This document shows positions 48,991-59,919 of a stretch of 64,000 nt of DNA, in pieces. Source of the stretch: Diadema setosum (taxonomy: Eukaryota > Echinodermata > Echinoidea > Diadematoida > Diadematidae); assembly GCF_964275005.1 (NCBI RefSeq), contig NC_092705.1, positions 14,879,885-14,943,884 on the forward strand, in the 5' to 3' direction. Both the position numbers and the translations under genes were made by a program. Under the pieces are notes generated by a model. The model worked only from the letters and a program-made list of their open reading frames with translations. It made no database searches and was not told where the DNA came from. Every line of letters starts with the position of its first letter. Within the stretch, counting starts at the first letter, position 1.

Positions 48991-50990
48991 TGAATATCAC
49001 TCTAAACAAGTTAATGACCGTGGAAAAGACACAAAGAAACTCCTTCAGGTTGTAAACAAGCTTCTTGGCAGAAAACAGAAATCCCCTCTACCTGAGTATG
49101 ATTCTGACAAAGAATTGGCTAACCAATTTAATCGGGTTTTCGTCGATAAGATAGCGAATATACGCTTATCCTTACCATGTGTTTGTGTGGTTAAAAATGA
49201 AGCTGAAGTTGCAACTACTTCAAAATTAGACTCACTAAATCCAAACTCTGTAACTGAGGTTAAGAATATGATTATGAAGTCTCCAAATAAGTCATGTAAA
49301 TTAGACCCTTTTTGTACGAATCTGATAAAAAAATGTGTATCAGTGACTGCCCCTGCCATTACGAGCATAATAAATGGCAGTTTTGCAACAGGTGTTGTGC
49401 CATATGAATTGAAAACAGCGGTGATATTTCCAACCCTCAAAAGACCTCATTTAGATAAGAACATGTTAAACAATCATCGACCAATTTCAAACCTGCCATT
49501 TGTTAGCAAAGTTATGGAACGTGTTTCCTTTTCATGCCTACGAGACTACTTGCGGGAGAATGATTTTCTTGATAGCCACCAATCAGCGTATCGCCCTGAT
49601 CATAGTGTAGAGACATTACTTACTGACCTAACTGATCAATGTTTGAGACAGATGGATGCTGGGAATATCACTGCAGTTGTTTTACTTGATATGTCGGCAG
49701 CTTTTGATACTGTTGACCATTCCATTCTCACCCAGACTCTCAGATCTGTTGGTGTCACAGGACTTGCATTAAAGTGGTTTCAATCTTACCTTACCAGCCG
49801 TTCACAATATGTTAAGATCAATGACAGTAACTCTGATCCAGCTGCACTACTTGCGGTGTCCCGCAAGGGTCTGTAGGTGGACCACTTCTATTCTCACTAT
49901 ATCTTTCAAGGATTAGACACATTATTGAAAGACACGACATTCAGTATCACTGTTATGCAGATGATATACAAATATTTGTATCTTTTTCACCAACCAGGAC
50001 TGAACTCTCTGAAGCTGTAAAACGATTGGAATTACGTATTGATGATGTTAAGGCATGGATGGAAAGAAATGGTCTCAAATTTAATGGCAGTAAGTCAGAA
50101 TTTATTCTGATAGTATCCAAACAGATGTTGTCTAAAGTGAATTCTGATACATGTTATTTAGAATTGGCAATAGTAATATCAAGCCTTCGAACAAAGTTCG
50201 TAATCTTGGTGTTGTTTATGATGCAAATCTGACGTTCAAAGATCATATTTCGTATGTATCCCAATCTATAAGATTTCATTTGCGTAACCTGGGCTCAATT
50301 CAGAGATACTTAACTAGATCAGCAGCAGAAAAACTGATGCATACTCTTATTTCGTCTCGTCTAGATTTCTGCAATTCTCTGTTTTGCAGCCTTCCACAAA
50401 AAGAACTCAGTAAACTGCAATGTCTTCAGAATTGTGCCGCTAGATTACTTACTTTCAAGAAGAAAACTGTGCATACCACCCCAATACTTCGGTCCCTACA
50501 CTGGCTTCCTGTAGAAAAACATATTAACTCAAGATTCTTCTTCTTGGTTACTGTACATTGCACAAATTTGCCCCTGTCTACTTTCAAAATACTCTTCATC
50601 TTCACCAACCACCACATAATCTCCGTTCATCAAACTCGCTAAAATTACAGGTACCTCGAATCAAGCATAATTGGGGGGATCGGGCTTTTTCATATATGGG
50701 CCTAAAACTACGGAATGGCCTACCAAAATCTCTTACAGAAGCATCTTCCATTGATGGTTTCAAAAAGAATCTTGAGACATATATTTTCAATTTAAATTGA
50801 CAATATTGTATACCTGTATGTATAGTATGTGTACGTATATAGGCCTATTGTTTGTTGGTTTATTGTCTTACTATTTTTGTGATACTGTTGTAATGTGACA
50901 CAATATGTACTCTGTTCTATAGCGCCTCGAGTATCTTTTTTAGGTAGAAATGTGCGCTTTATAAGAGTCTCACTATTACTATTATTATCA
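48991..50990 (+). mobile_element. 5'-truncated LINE (CR1/L2/jockey-like group) inside array unit 6
   Basis: The 2,000-bp insert is bordered by TTACCC at 48985-48990 and 50991-50996; other units have this sequence only once. It encodes reverse-transcriptase blocks in order: KSCKLDPFCTNLIKKC, NNHRPISNLPFVSKVMERVS, SHQSAYRPDHSVETLL, VLLDMSAAFDTVDHSIL (fingers/palm), a GVPQGS-like block, and the catalytic CYADDIQIF at about 49953-49980. A C-terminal part follows (SRLDFCNSLF, LHWLPV, RNGLPKSLTEASSIDGFKKN). The frame shifts near 49858, near 50150 and near 50545, so it is dead. There is no endonuclease domain: the copy is cut at its 5' end as LINEs often are. The 3' end is an ACT/ATT simple-repeat tail. 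Confidence 0.9.
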
Positions 50991-53868
50991 TTACCCAGCG
51001 AGGAGCAAAACCCCCATGTCGCCAGAGCATCACCGAACAGGAGAAGACACAGAAAGAGCGCACCATCTTCGATGCTGCAATGAGGAACATCAGAGACATT
51101 CACTGGCGGCACCTTTCTTTCTCAGGCAAGCGGGTGCTAGTTGACGCAGAGCCCAGCAGTGGAGAGCAGCAGCTATACGGAGCGGACTACGACTACGTCA
51201 AAGCCACCATCAGGGGATCAGCCAGGACACTGTGAGGGAGCACCATCAACGAGGAATATACCTTCATCCACCAGCACATGGACAGACGCATAGGATGCAT
51301 CATCTTCACAAAGTGTAACACCTGTGACCACTGCACAGAACACCCTCCTTCGATGAATGCCGACGACCTACGCATCTTCAGGGAATTTCCTTTGCCATCA
51401 TCATCTACAGCAACACCGGGACACTTCGTCACATTCGCGGAAGCTCTTCAAGCGCCGAGTGTACCACCATGCCAGCATATGCCCCTGTTCCAGGAGAAGG
51501 GGCTTGGTCGGTGCAACCGCGACGGATGCCGCTACGTCTTCACCAGTAAAAAAGATGTGAACGACCACCGACTGAAGTTTCACACTTTTGGCTTCTCACC
51601 TACAAACTGCAGCCTGACAAGGTTAATACCGGTATTGTCTGTAGGTAAAAGTGCATGGACTTGAATTTGTGTTTGGATTGATGTCATTGATTTTCACCAA
51701 ATTAAAGGTATTCATGCAGTGGGCATGTGTAGCAATGCCTTCTGTAAGAGAGAGCATGTGCGGCAAGGAGATCGAGCAAATCGTAGCAAAAATTGACTCC
51801 TAAAATGGAAATCTTGACGGCATCACAAGATATTCAGGGTTTGTGACTGTGTGCCTGGATGTGTACAGGTATGTACTGGAGACTGCATATTTCCAATATC
51901 ACTAACAGTATGGGGTGGAATAAATGAAGCATCGTTACAACTGGCTGAAATCCATCAATTGTGGGATGGCTACGAATTGGTGGCTGGTTTTAACGATAAA
52001 AATGATAAGATATGATATGTGACTCCACGATGAACCCCGTGGAGCATCTCTGGGCCCCCTGCACCAAAGCCTTGACCAGCGTCTACTTGCCGTCCACCTT
52101 ACCCGGCGAGGAGCAACCCCCATGTCGCCAGAGCATCACCGAACAGGAGAAGACACAGAAAGAGCGCACCATCTTCGATGCTGCAATGACGAACATCAGA
52201 GACATTCACAGGCGGCACCTTTCTTTCTCAGGCAAGCGGGTGCTAGTTGACGCAGAGCCCAGCAGTGGACAGCAGCAGCTATACGGAGCGGACTACGACT
52301 ACGTCAAAGCCACCATCAGGGGATCAGCCAGGACACTGTGAGGGAGCACCATCAACGAGGAATATACCTTCATCCACCAGCACATGGACAGACGCATAGG
52401 ATGCATCATCTTCACAAAGTGTAACACCTGTGACCACTGCACAGAACACCCTCCTTCGATGAATGCCGACGACCTACGCATCTTCAGGGAATTTCCTTCG
52501 CCATCATCATCTACAGCAACACTGGGACACTTTGTCACATTCGCGGAAGCTCTTCAAGCGCACAGTGTACCACCATGCCAGCATATGCTCCTGTTCCAGG
52601 AGAAGGGGCTTGGTCGGTGCAACCGCGACGGATGCCGCTACGTCTTCACCAGTAAAAAAGATGTGAACGACCACCGACTGAAGTTTCACACTTTTGGCTT
52701 CTCACCTACAAACTGCAGCCTGACAAGGTTAATATTGTCTGTAGGTAAACGTGCATGGACCTGAATTTGTGTTTGGATTGATGTCATTGATTTTCACCAA
52801 ATTAAAGGTATTCATGCAGTGGGCATGTGTAGCAATGCCTTCTGTAAGAGAGAGCATGTGCGGCAAGGAGATCGAGCAAATCGTAGCAAAAATTGACTCC
52901 TAGAATGGAAATTTTGACGGCATCACAAGATATTCAGGGTTTGTGACTGTGTGCCTGGATGTGTACAGGTATGTACTGGAGACTGCATATTTCCAATATC
53001 ACTAACAGTATGGGGTGGAATAAATGAAGCATCGTTACAACTGGCTGAAATCCATCAATTGTGGGATGGCTACGAATTGGTGGCTGGTTTTAACGATAAA
53101 AATGATAAGATATGATATGTGACTCCACGATGAACCCCGTGGAGCATCTCTGGGCCCCCTGCACCAAAGCCTTGACCAGCGTCTACTTGCCGTCCACCTT
53201 ACCCGGCGAGGAGCAACCCCAATGTCGCGAGAGCATCACCGAACAGGAGAAGACACAGAAAGAGCGCACCATCTTCGATGCTGCAATGACGAACATCAGA
53301 GACATTCACTAGCGGCACCTTTCTTTCTCAGGCAAGCGGGTGCTAGTTGACGCAGAGCCCAGCGGTGGAGAGCAGCAGCTATACGGAGCGGACTACGACT
53401 ACGTCAACGCCATCATCAGGGGATCAGCCAGGACACTGTGAGGGAGCACCATCGACGAGGAATATACCTTCATCCACCAGCACATGGACAGACGCATAGG
53501 ATGCATCATTTTCACAAAGTGTAACACCTGTGACCACTGCACAGAACACCCTCCTTCGATGAATGCGGACGACCTACGCATCTTCAGGGAATTTCCTTCG
53601 CCATCGTCATCTACAGCAACACCGGGACACTTCGTCACATTCGCGGAAGCTCTTCAAGCACCCAGTGTACCACCATGCCAGCATATGCCCCTGTTCCAGG
53701 AGGAGGGGCTTGGTCAGTGCAACCGCGACGGATGCCGCTACGTCTTCACCAGTAAGAAAGATGTGAACGACCACCAACTGAAGTTTCACACTTTTGGCTT
53801 CTCACCTACAAACTGCAGCCTGACAAGGTTAATATTGTCTGTAGGTAAAAGTGCATTGACCTGAATTT

Positions 53869-54105
53869 GTGTTTGGATTGATGTCATTGATTTTCACCAA
53901 ACTAAAGGAATTCATGCAGAGGGGATGTGTAGCAATGCCTTCTGTAAGAAAGAGCATGTGCTGCAAGGAGATCGAGCAAATTGTAGCAAAAATTGACTCC
54001 TACAATGGAAACCTTGACGGCATCACAAGATATTCAGGGTTTGTGACTGTGTGCTTGGATGTGTACAGGTATGTGCTGGAGACTGCATATTTCCAATATC
54101 ACTAA
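53869..54105 (+). pseudogene. P2X7 ballast-like segment, right edge of array
   Basis: This last copy of the domain is open from FGLMSLIFTKLKEFMQRGCV to LETAYFQYH. Array homology fades at about 54200, shortly after the CAGTACGGGGTGGAATAAATG motif, so the ninth unit lacks the zinc-finger part. Confidence 0.6.
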
Positions 54106-54615
54106 CAGTACGGGGTGGAATAAATGAAGCATCATTCCAACTGGCTGAAATTCCATCAATTGTGGGATAGCTACGAATTGGTGACTGGTCGTAAAGATGA
54201 AATCTTGAAAAAAGCATGAATCCCAACATATTATACCTCTATGGAAAGGTAATTTTATGAATATTATGTTTAAATAACGCTTTTACATCAAATTCAATCA
54301 GGTAAAACAGAAAACCTGATTTTAGGACTCGTTTCTGCATTGCACAGTTATATCAGTTTTGGAACAGTCCAGTAATTTTTTTTTATGATGTCACTGAAGG
54401 GAACTGTGCAGAACACAACGTCATTACACTACATGCTGTTCACAGTAAATCCATCAAAATCCCTACCTTCAAAGATCAGCTTTTTGAACCTCCATCTCCA
54501 GAAAAAATAGTTACTGGTCGATTATATTTCAATTTGAAGTGTACCTTGAATATTTCCTTGTTTCCTTCCCTCAATGCCCTCTAAACTATCCAAAATATTG
54601 ACTTAAAATGACCTA

Positions 54616-55059
54616 AATAAGCCAGTTCGTAATTAGCTCATGGGCACGTTGGTACAAATGACCTTTCTTTTTTCTCAGTTGGTTACGCACTTCAATCGTT
54701 TTCAGAGAGACATTATGAGTACCGGTAAGCTTGCCCGACGTAATAATTCATGGAATTCGTGTTCACACAATGAATGAACTTGCGTAGACCACGTGACCAG
54801 AATGGTCTGTCAATCAACCGTCGGGGAAGCATCCATTTCATTGTTTTGCATTGAATGCATTAAAAAACTGTTTTATTCTTATTGCCAAATACCAGGTTTG
54901 CTGTCAGGTGGATGTACTGGCAAGCAACATTTACAAGGATGCATGAATAATCATTGTATGACAGATGTTTATCTCAGTGAATTTAAAAACCAACTTGCCT
55001 CTTGGTACAAATGACCTTTTTTTGCTCATGCGCAAAGTGGAACTACGAACTGGCTTATT
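54616..55059. mobile_element. Inverted-repeat element (AATAAGCCAGTTCGTA ends)
   Basis: The left end AATAAGCCAGTTCGTAATT and the right end AACTACGAACTGGCTTATT are inverted copies. About 440 bp, no recognised coding. Inside, TTGGTACAAATGACCTTTCT (near 54650) is repeated in direct orientation near 55003. The target duplication is unclear. Confidence 0.65.
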
Positions 55060-56029
55060 GCCCGAACTGACGACGGCGAGAGGACAACCGCCGCGCACCC
55101 AGCCATTCACAGCCTGCTCAATCTCATTTGTTTTCCTCATGCAAGTGCATTGTTTTTCGTAACTTAAGTCAATGTCATCGAAAAAAATGTGTGTTTACAT
55201 GGAATAACACGAATAACCACAAAGCGTCAGTGGGTGCTATCTACAGCTGTACGGAGTGCTCAATTTCAGATTTTCTGCCGCAGTTTTGGAGGAGGTTTGA
55301 ACACTTGCCAGGCGATGATTCGACTGTGATAATAGCCCCACATGTACATCCACATGTATGTACACCAATTACATAATTCAGTCGAACCTGAAAAGCTGTA
55401 GATCCATATATCGTGACGATTTCACTTCAACACACTATAGGATGCACACATTATACTATCGATTTCCCGTGCACTCGCAATGGCTTCATCGTCATAAACA
55501 TAAATATAAACCTGCAATTATTGTATCAATGGTCATGATATTCATATGTCCAGAACGCTGACACTCTGATTATTTCATTTCCAGTACTGGATGTGTAAAA
55601 TTACAACATTTGCTATTCTTAATCCATGAATGAAAGCAAACAAACAAATTGATTTTGTAACTTTTGGATTACTGTACTTCACTTCTGCTGAGTACTATGA
55701 CTGCACTGTGCATTGAATGGCAGCATGTCATATACCATTTTAAAGAGAATTTTATCTTCTTTCAGATGACATATAACTTGTCTATGTTTTGTTCATTGCT
55801 TGCTAATGGAGAGTGATTGTTCAGAGAGTTGTCTGCCTGTTGGCATGTGTGCGCAAACGGTGCTGGGCCACTGCGGTGTTTGTTTACACAAGTACGTTGG
55901 CCCGATATGGGTTAATCTACATACATGGAGCTGTTACCAGTGGGAAAAAGTGGTTATACCCTAAAAAGGTTTTGTTTGATAAATACTAATAACTAAGTTG
56001 AATTTAGTAGGAATTGTTTGCTTGTTTGT

Positions 56030-56070
<41 letters not shown>

Positions 56071-56165
56071 TTTTTTTTTTTTTGGGGGGGGGGTATTTTC
56101 TTTTTTTTTAACCTGTTGGTGTAATCTTCGGTACAGAGTTCTATTATTTTTTTTTTTTTTTTCTT
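55060..56165. other. Intergenic or intronic DNA
   Basis: AT-rich with no recognised exon. A GTT trinucleotide repeat (56031-56068) and long T runs lead into the acceptor-like site before the THAP fragment. Confidence 0.5.
56031..56068. repeat. GTT trinucleotide microsatellite
   Basis: A GTT repeat of about 38 bp, followed by T and G runs. Confidence 0.9.
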
Positions 56166-56177
56166 CTCGTAATACAG

Positions 56178-56787
56178 GGTACGGAGAAGAAGAAGAGGTC
56201 ATCTAGGTTTCGCTGTATGGTGTATGGATGCAGCAACACCTACCAGGAAGGCTACTTCATCCACAACATGCCGGGAAAGATGCTGGGTGAGAATGAAAAC
56301 TTCTCGGCATACACCAAAAAGCTTGGTTAAACTTTAATGCAAAAAAAAGGAAATTGGAAATGAGAGATTTCCTGAGGTATAGGAAGATATCGATATGTAG
56401 TGGGCACTTCACTGAGGAGGACTACAAGACTACCCAGGTGCAAATGTTTCAGAGAGGGATTCGGTCCAAGACTCCATCCTTAAGTCCAGAAGCCGTCCCG
56501 ACAGTTGTCGATGCTGTCCATCCATTCCCCCCCCCCCCCCCCCATCATGGTTCATCCCATTAGCGTTGGCCTCTCCACTTCCAATGGATGAGACAGCATC
56601 AACATCCTCATCTGGACCGTCATCTTCAAGAGAGGCTGCACAAATGGATGAGGCTGGTCACGCCAGTGGAAGTGAGGCTGAACACCCAAGTGAGGCCGGA
56701 CAAACAAGTAGTGAGACTAAATCAAGTTCTCTGAAGCGTAAACGGAGTGACTCTAACTATATTAGGAGACAGGTAAAGCTGAATTAG
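56178..56787 (+). pseudogene. Broken THAP-domain gene fragment
   Basis: A T-rich tract and TACAG at 56177 precede EKKKRSSRFRCMVYGCSNTY. This holds the first C-x4-C pair of a THAP zinc module and is followed by GYFIHNMPGK. A second block in another frame (from about 56354) has ISICSGHFTEEDY, i.e. the C-x2-H half, then IRSKTPSLSPEAVPTV, the expected AVPTV-type C-terminal motif. The first block meets a stop (about 56328) before the second, so the domain is split by a frame change. THAP modules bind DNA in host regulators and in P-element and Kolobok transposases. A Ser/Glu-rich stretch follows (56566-56770) and reaches a GGTAAAG donor-like site at about 56771. A C17 run lies at 56527-56543. Probably a decayed transposon gene; a mis-sequenced host gene is less likely. 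Confidence 0.6.
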
Positions 56788-57348
56788 AACAATAAATGAA
56801 ATACGGCTAGAGCACTCTTTACCCTGAAACACCAGTTATTGAAATTTTCCTAACATCAATTTACCTAAAAACAGTTTGCAACTCGGTTGACAAGTTACAT
56901 TTAATTCTTTTATCCAGTGTATTCCAGTATTCTTTTCTATTTTGAAGGGTCCACAGCTTGCAAGCTGTGTTACTCAAGGACCTCTCCATTTCTTGGAAAA
57001 CAGATGATTTGTCTAACTTTGAAAAATTTATCTTTATTTGTTCATTGTTGTAGTTGTGATTCCCTAATTTGAAATCTTTTTACACTGCATTGCTGTGCAC
57101 CAAATGATTGATTTTGTTGATATTTGTACAATTGTACGTTTTCGTTATATTTCAATAAAGAAATTGTATGTTGAAAATTGAAATTGAATGTCAGAGTTTA
57201 TAATCCTATACCGCCTAATGATTTTATACAGATGTGAATGATTAGTGCTTGAAAAGATCCTAATGCAGTATGTTCATGTAGTTTTTGTTCAATACTTTGA
57301 AAGAATTAGAAACTTCATCAAAACCTTACATTTTCTTTTCCTTTTGCA

Positions 57349-57900
57349 GGGAAGTCAAGCTGATCTGTTCAGAGCATGATCGAAAAGTTGAGGAAGATCT
57401 GGCCAGAGAAAGAGCCAAGGATATCTTTGATCGGTCCAAAGGGGAGCAGTGTTCAGAAGAAGATAAGATATGAGTAGTAACATATGTGACTGCCATTGGG
57501 TCAGAAGCCCCAGATATTAACAACGTATTCAGGTCTGTTGCAGTCTGGAATAGTACTTCACTTGGAAGGCTATATCAACAAGGGTGAAAGGCTGTCCCAT
57601 CAAAATAACTTTAAGATCGTGGGTCTCAAGGAAGCACCAACTACATCTACAACCACATCTGCAACTACAGGCCAGGAAAATTGTGTTTCCATCTTGAAAG
57701 GGATTCTTCATGATTAGGTCAATGTAAATGTGAAGGTCGAGAGAGCCCTCCGTGATGGTGTCAAGCGAGACGATCGCCCATGCCACATCCTTATGAAGAC
57801 CCTCCCTTATGAAGATCATGAAAACCACTAGGGTCAAGCTGAAGAATGCAGGTTTCTTCTATGTTGATGATTTACATGAATATACATCGTGGGATTAAAA
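57349..57900 (+). pseudogene. Fragment with coiled-coil and L1-ORF1-like segment
   Basis: An exon-like block after TTTTGCAG (57342-57349) reads REVKLICSEHDRKVEEDLAR then a charged helix, ending at a stop near 57473. Further right, in other frames, HQNNFKIVGLKE, ENCVSILKGIL, VERALRDGVKRDDRP and CHILMKTLPYED appear in order. This is the pattern of L1-type ORF1 proteins (Transposase_22: RNNLRIxGxxE, then xERAHRxG, RPRxIxVKxxxYxD). Several stops and frame changes are present. Whether the two parts belonged to one gene is unknown. Confidence 0.5.
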
Positions 57901-58725
57901 GCATTACTTATACATCTAGTTATGATTTCAGTAACACCTACAATATTCTATAGAATCACTGAATGAAGGTAAGTATTCAGTAAATGAAGTCACCAGATTG
58001 ATTTTTCATGCTAACGTCAAGCCCTGATCAAACTTGTTGGAGCACAAAAAAGACAGAGATGCGTCTCTCTTAATAGTAAAGGCAGCATTGTTCTGCGGGC
58101 TCACAGAGCAATTGCACAGGGTATAATACCAGTCTGTCCTCTCATGTTATTAGTATGTAACCTCTTTGTATTTAACATGCACCCTTTTCCAAATTCACAT
58201 TTCCATTCACTGATAGCTGGTTGAAAAAAAAAAAAAAATCCTGGGGGCCTTTCACATAGAACTTTAAAGTTAATTACGATCAACTTCAGATTATTGTGGT
58301 ACGTTGTATACTGCTGTGTCTTCAATATCATTCTAACTTCAAAATGAAAATTTTTGAGACTTTCACATAGAGCCATTAATATGCAAAATGAAATAAATGA
58401 CACAGGATTTTTTTTTCTGTTAATCTTGATAACAATCTGAACTGGTTTCTTAAAACACTTAATATAACTGAACTGGGAAATCAATGACATACCATAATTT
58501 GAAGTTGATTTTGACCTTTAAAACCAATTTAAATTCTTTGTAAAACGTCCCCCTGATTAGAATAGAAAGAACAGCCTGCAGATGAGCTGATCACACAATG
58601 AAAGTGCATACAGGGAGCTGCCCGCTCTTTAAAATCCTCTACAATTGTACCTTACGCAATATATTTACTATTAGACAGAAAACTCACACACCATTATGCA
58701 TTCTTCTAAATTGCTTCATATTCAT

Positions 58726-58800
58726 GGGGGCGCTGTGGCATAGTGGCTAAGACTCTCGACTCCCGATCGGAGGACCCCGAGTTCGAATCCCAGGAGGTCT
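58726..58800 (+). mobile_element. tRNA-derived SINE head
   Basis: GGGGGCGCTGTGGCATAGTG begins the unit, with an A-box-like TGGCATAGTGGCTAAG and a B box GAGTTCGAATCCC at about 58776-58788. The cloverleaf is imperfect in the anticodon arm, and no T-run terminator follows, so a SINE promoter region is more likely than a tRNA gene. The body may extend to about 58870 but has no clear end. Confidence 0.6.
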
Positions 58801-58869
58801 ATCGTACCCTGAATTGATTACCCTGGTAACAAATGGTGAACCGAAGCCCTCGGCGATTGTGCAGAGATT

Positions 58870-59130
58870 TTAAATTCAACACCAGGGTACAGAAAGAGAG
58901 GGAGTCTCTCGCAGAGTTCTTGGCAGAACTGAAACAATTGGCTGTTTACTGTGAATTTGGTTCGATGCTGAAGGAGATGCTGTGAGATACGATGGTGTGT
59001 GGTGTGCGAGATGAATGAGTTCAAAGAAGGCTGCTGGCAGAACCCAACCTGAACTACGACAAGGCAAAGAAACTGTCCCTTGCCATTGAGATCGCAGACA
59101 AAAACACAGCAGATTTGTGTGGCACATGAT
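58870..59130 (+). mobile_element. Ty3/gypsy gag fossil
   Basis: Short blocks match the gag retrotransposon-type domain of Ty3/gypsy elements in order: RESLAEFLAELKQLAVYCEF, then a GVRDE-type block, RRLL, and an NLNYDKAKKLSLAIE block. The fragment is broken and small. No LTR, protease or polymerase was found around it. Old. Confidence 0.6.
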
Positions 59131-59919
59131 CTGTTCTTCATATATAACAGGCAGGATATTAAAGTTTTCCCCAAGACTTTTTGAAAGTATACCACAGTAC
59201 AACAGTCACTTTCTGGCACTGTTGTAAGCACTGTGCATATATGTGCATATCTCATTAACTCGTCCACATAAATTATCTAACAGACAGAAGTACTGATCAG
59301 AGAATGGTTTAAATCCTGAGCATTGTTCTTAAAAGACATAAAAGACTAAATTACAGTATGCTCACAGCAATCTTAAATTCATGACAAGAGACAGCACTGT
59401 AAATTCTAAATCAGTTTACATGATTTACAAAAGAAATCATTATTAATGACAGCCACAATGGTCTTTCTTTTTTGCATCAAATACTCACAGTGAAAATAGT
59501 TCTGATGTACTAAAGTGCTTGGAGCCACTCAGCAAGTGCTATGTTACTGTTGGCAACTGTTTATCATTTCAGAGAAAGCTCGATAAACCAATATCATTCT
59601 GAAGCAGATTTCACCTATTACCAAGTGCATAGATATTACATCATGCATCCAGCTAAAGGCATTCAAACACACACACAATACCTCCAATCAGCAAGTTAGC
59701 ACCTTTCTTGGTAGTAAAAATCTGCCAATACCCTTTTCCTAGCTGTTCTCTGGAAGTTACATCACACTCGAAACACTTTGGTTCCTAGGCAACGATCACT
59801 TCAGAAGCTGCATCTTTGACACGTTGGCAGTGAAATTCCTGAGAGCTTAGTGTGAGGTCATGATTGTGATATTTCTTTTCCCTCCAAGAACTGGGCATCT
59901 TCACAGGTTCACTGAACAC
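59131..59919. other. 3' flank of the acyltransferase gene
   Basis: This should contain the 3' UTR of the minus-strand acyltransferase. I cannot place its poly(A) site. No other feature seen. Confidence 0.4.

Larger units (their letters stand above)
43030..54200 (+). repeat. Tandem array of about 1,100-bp units with coding-derived content
   Basis: The same point in each unit (the G of GCATGGACCTGAATT, or its variant) falls at 43040, 44141, 45240, 46340, 47439, 48539, 51653, 52753 and 53853. This gives a period of 1,099-1,101 bp, except where a LINE enlarges unit 6. There are eight full units and a partial ninth, all head-to-tail on the plus strand and very similar (mid-90s percent identity by eye). 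Each contains a P2X7-ballast-like segment (about 250 bp), a non-coding stretch, then a 109-codon frame and a 126-codon frame ending in a C2H2 finger. All units share the same interruption between the last two frames, so the source was already non-coding, or spliced differently, before amplification. It fits unequal crossing-over of a transposon-derived fragment. Unit 7 carries a small 6-bp insertion. Confidence 0.95.

Noticed and set aside
43687-54000. Recurrent antisense 79-codon frames (MTKCPSVAVDDDGEGNSLKM type) in every array unit
   Set aside because: They recur only because the unit recurs; they are antisense to the zinc-finger segment, which has the real domain signal.
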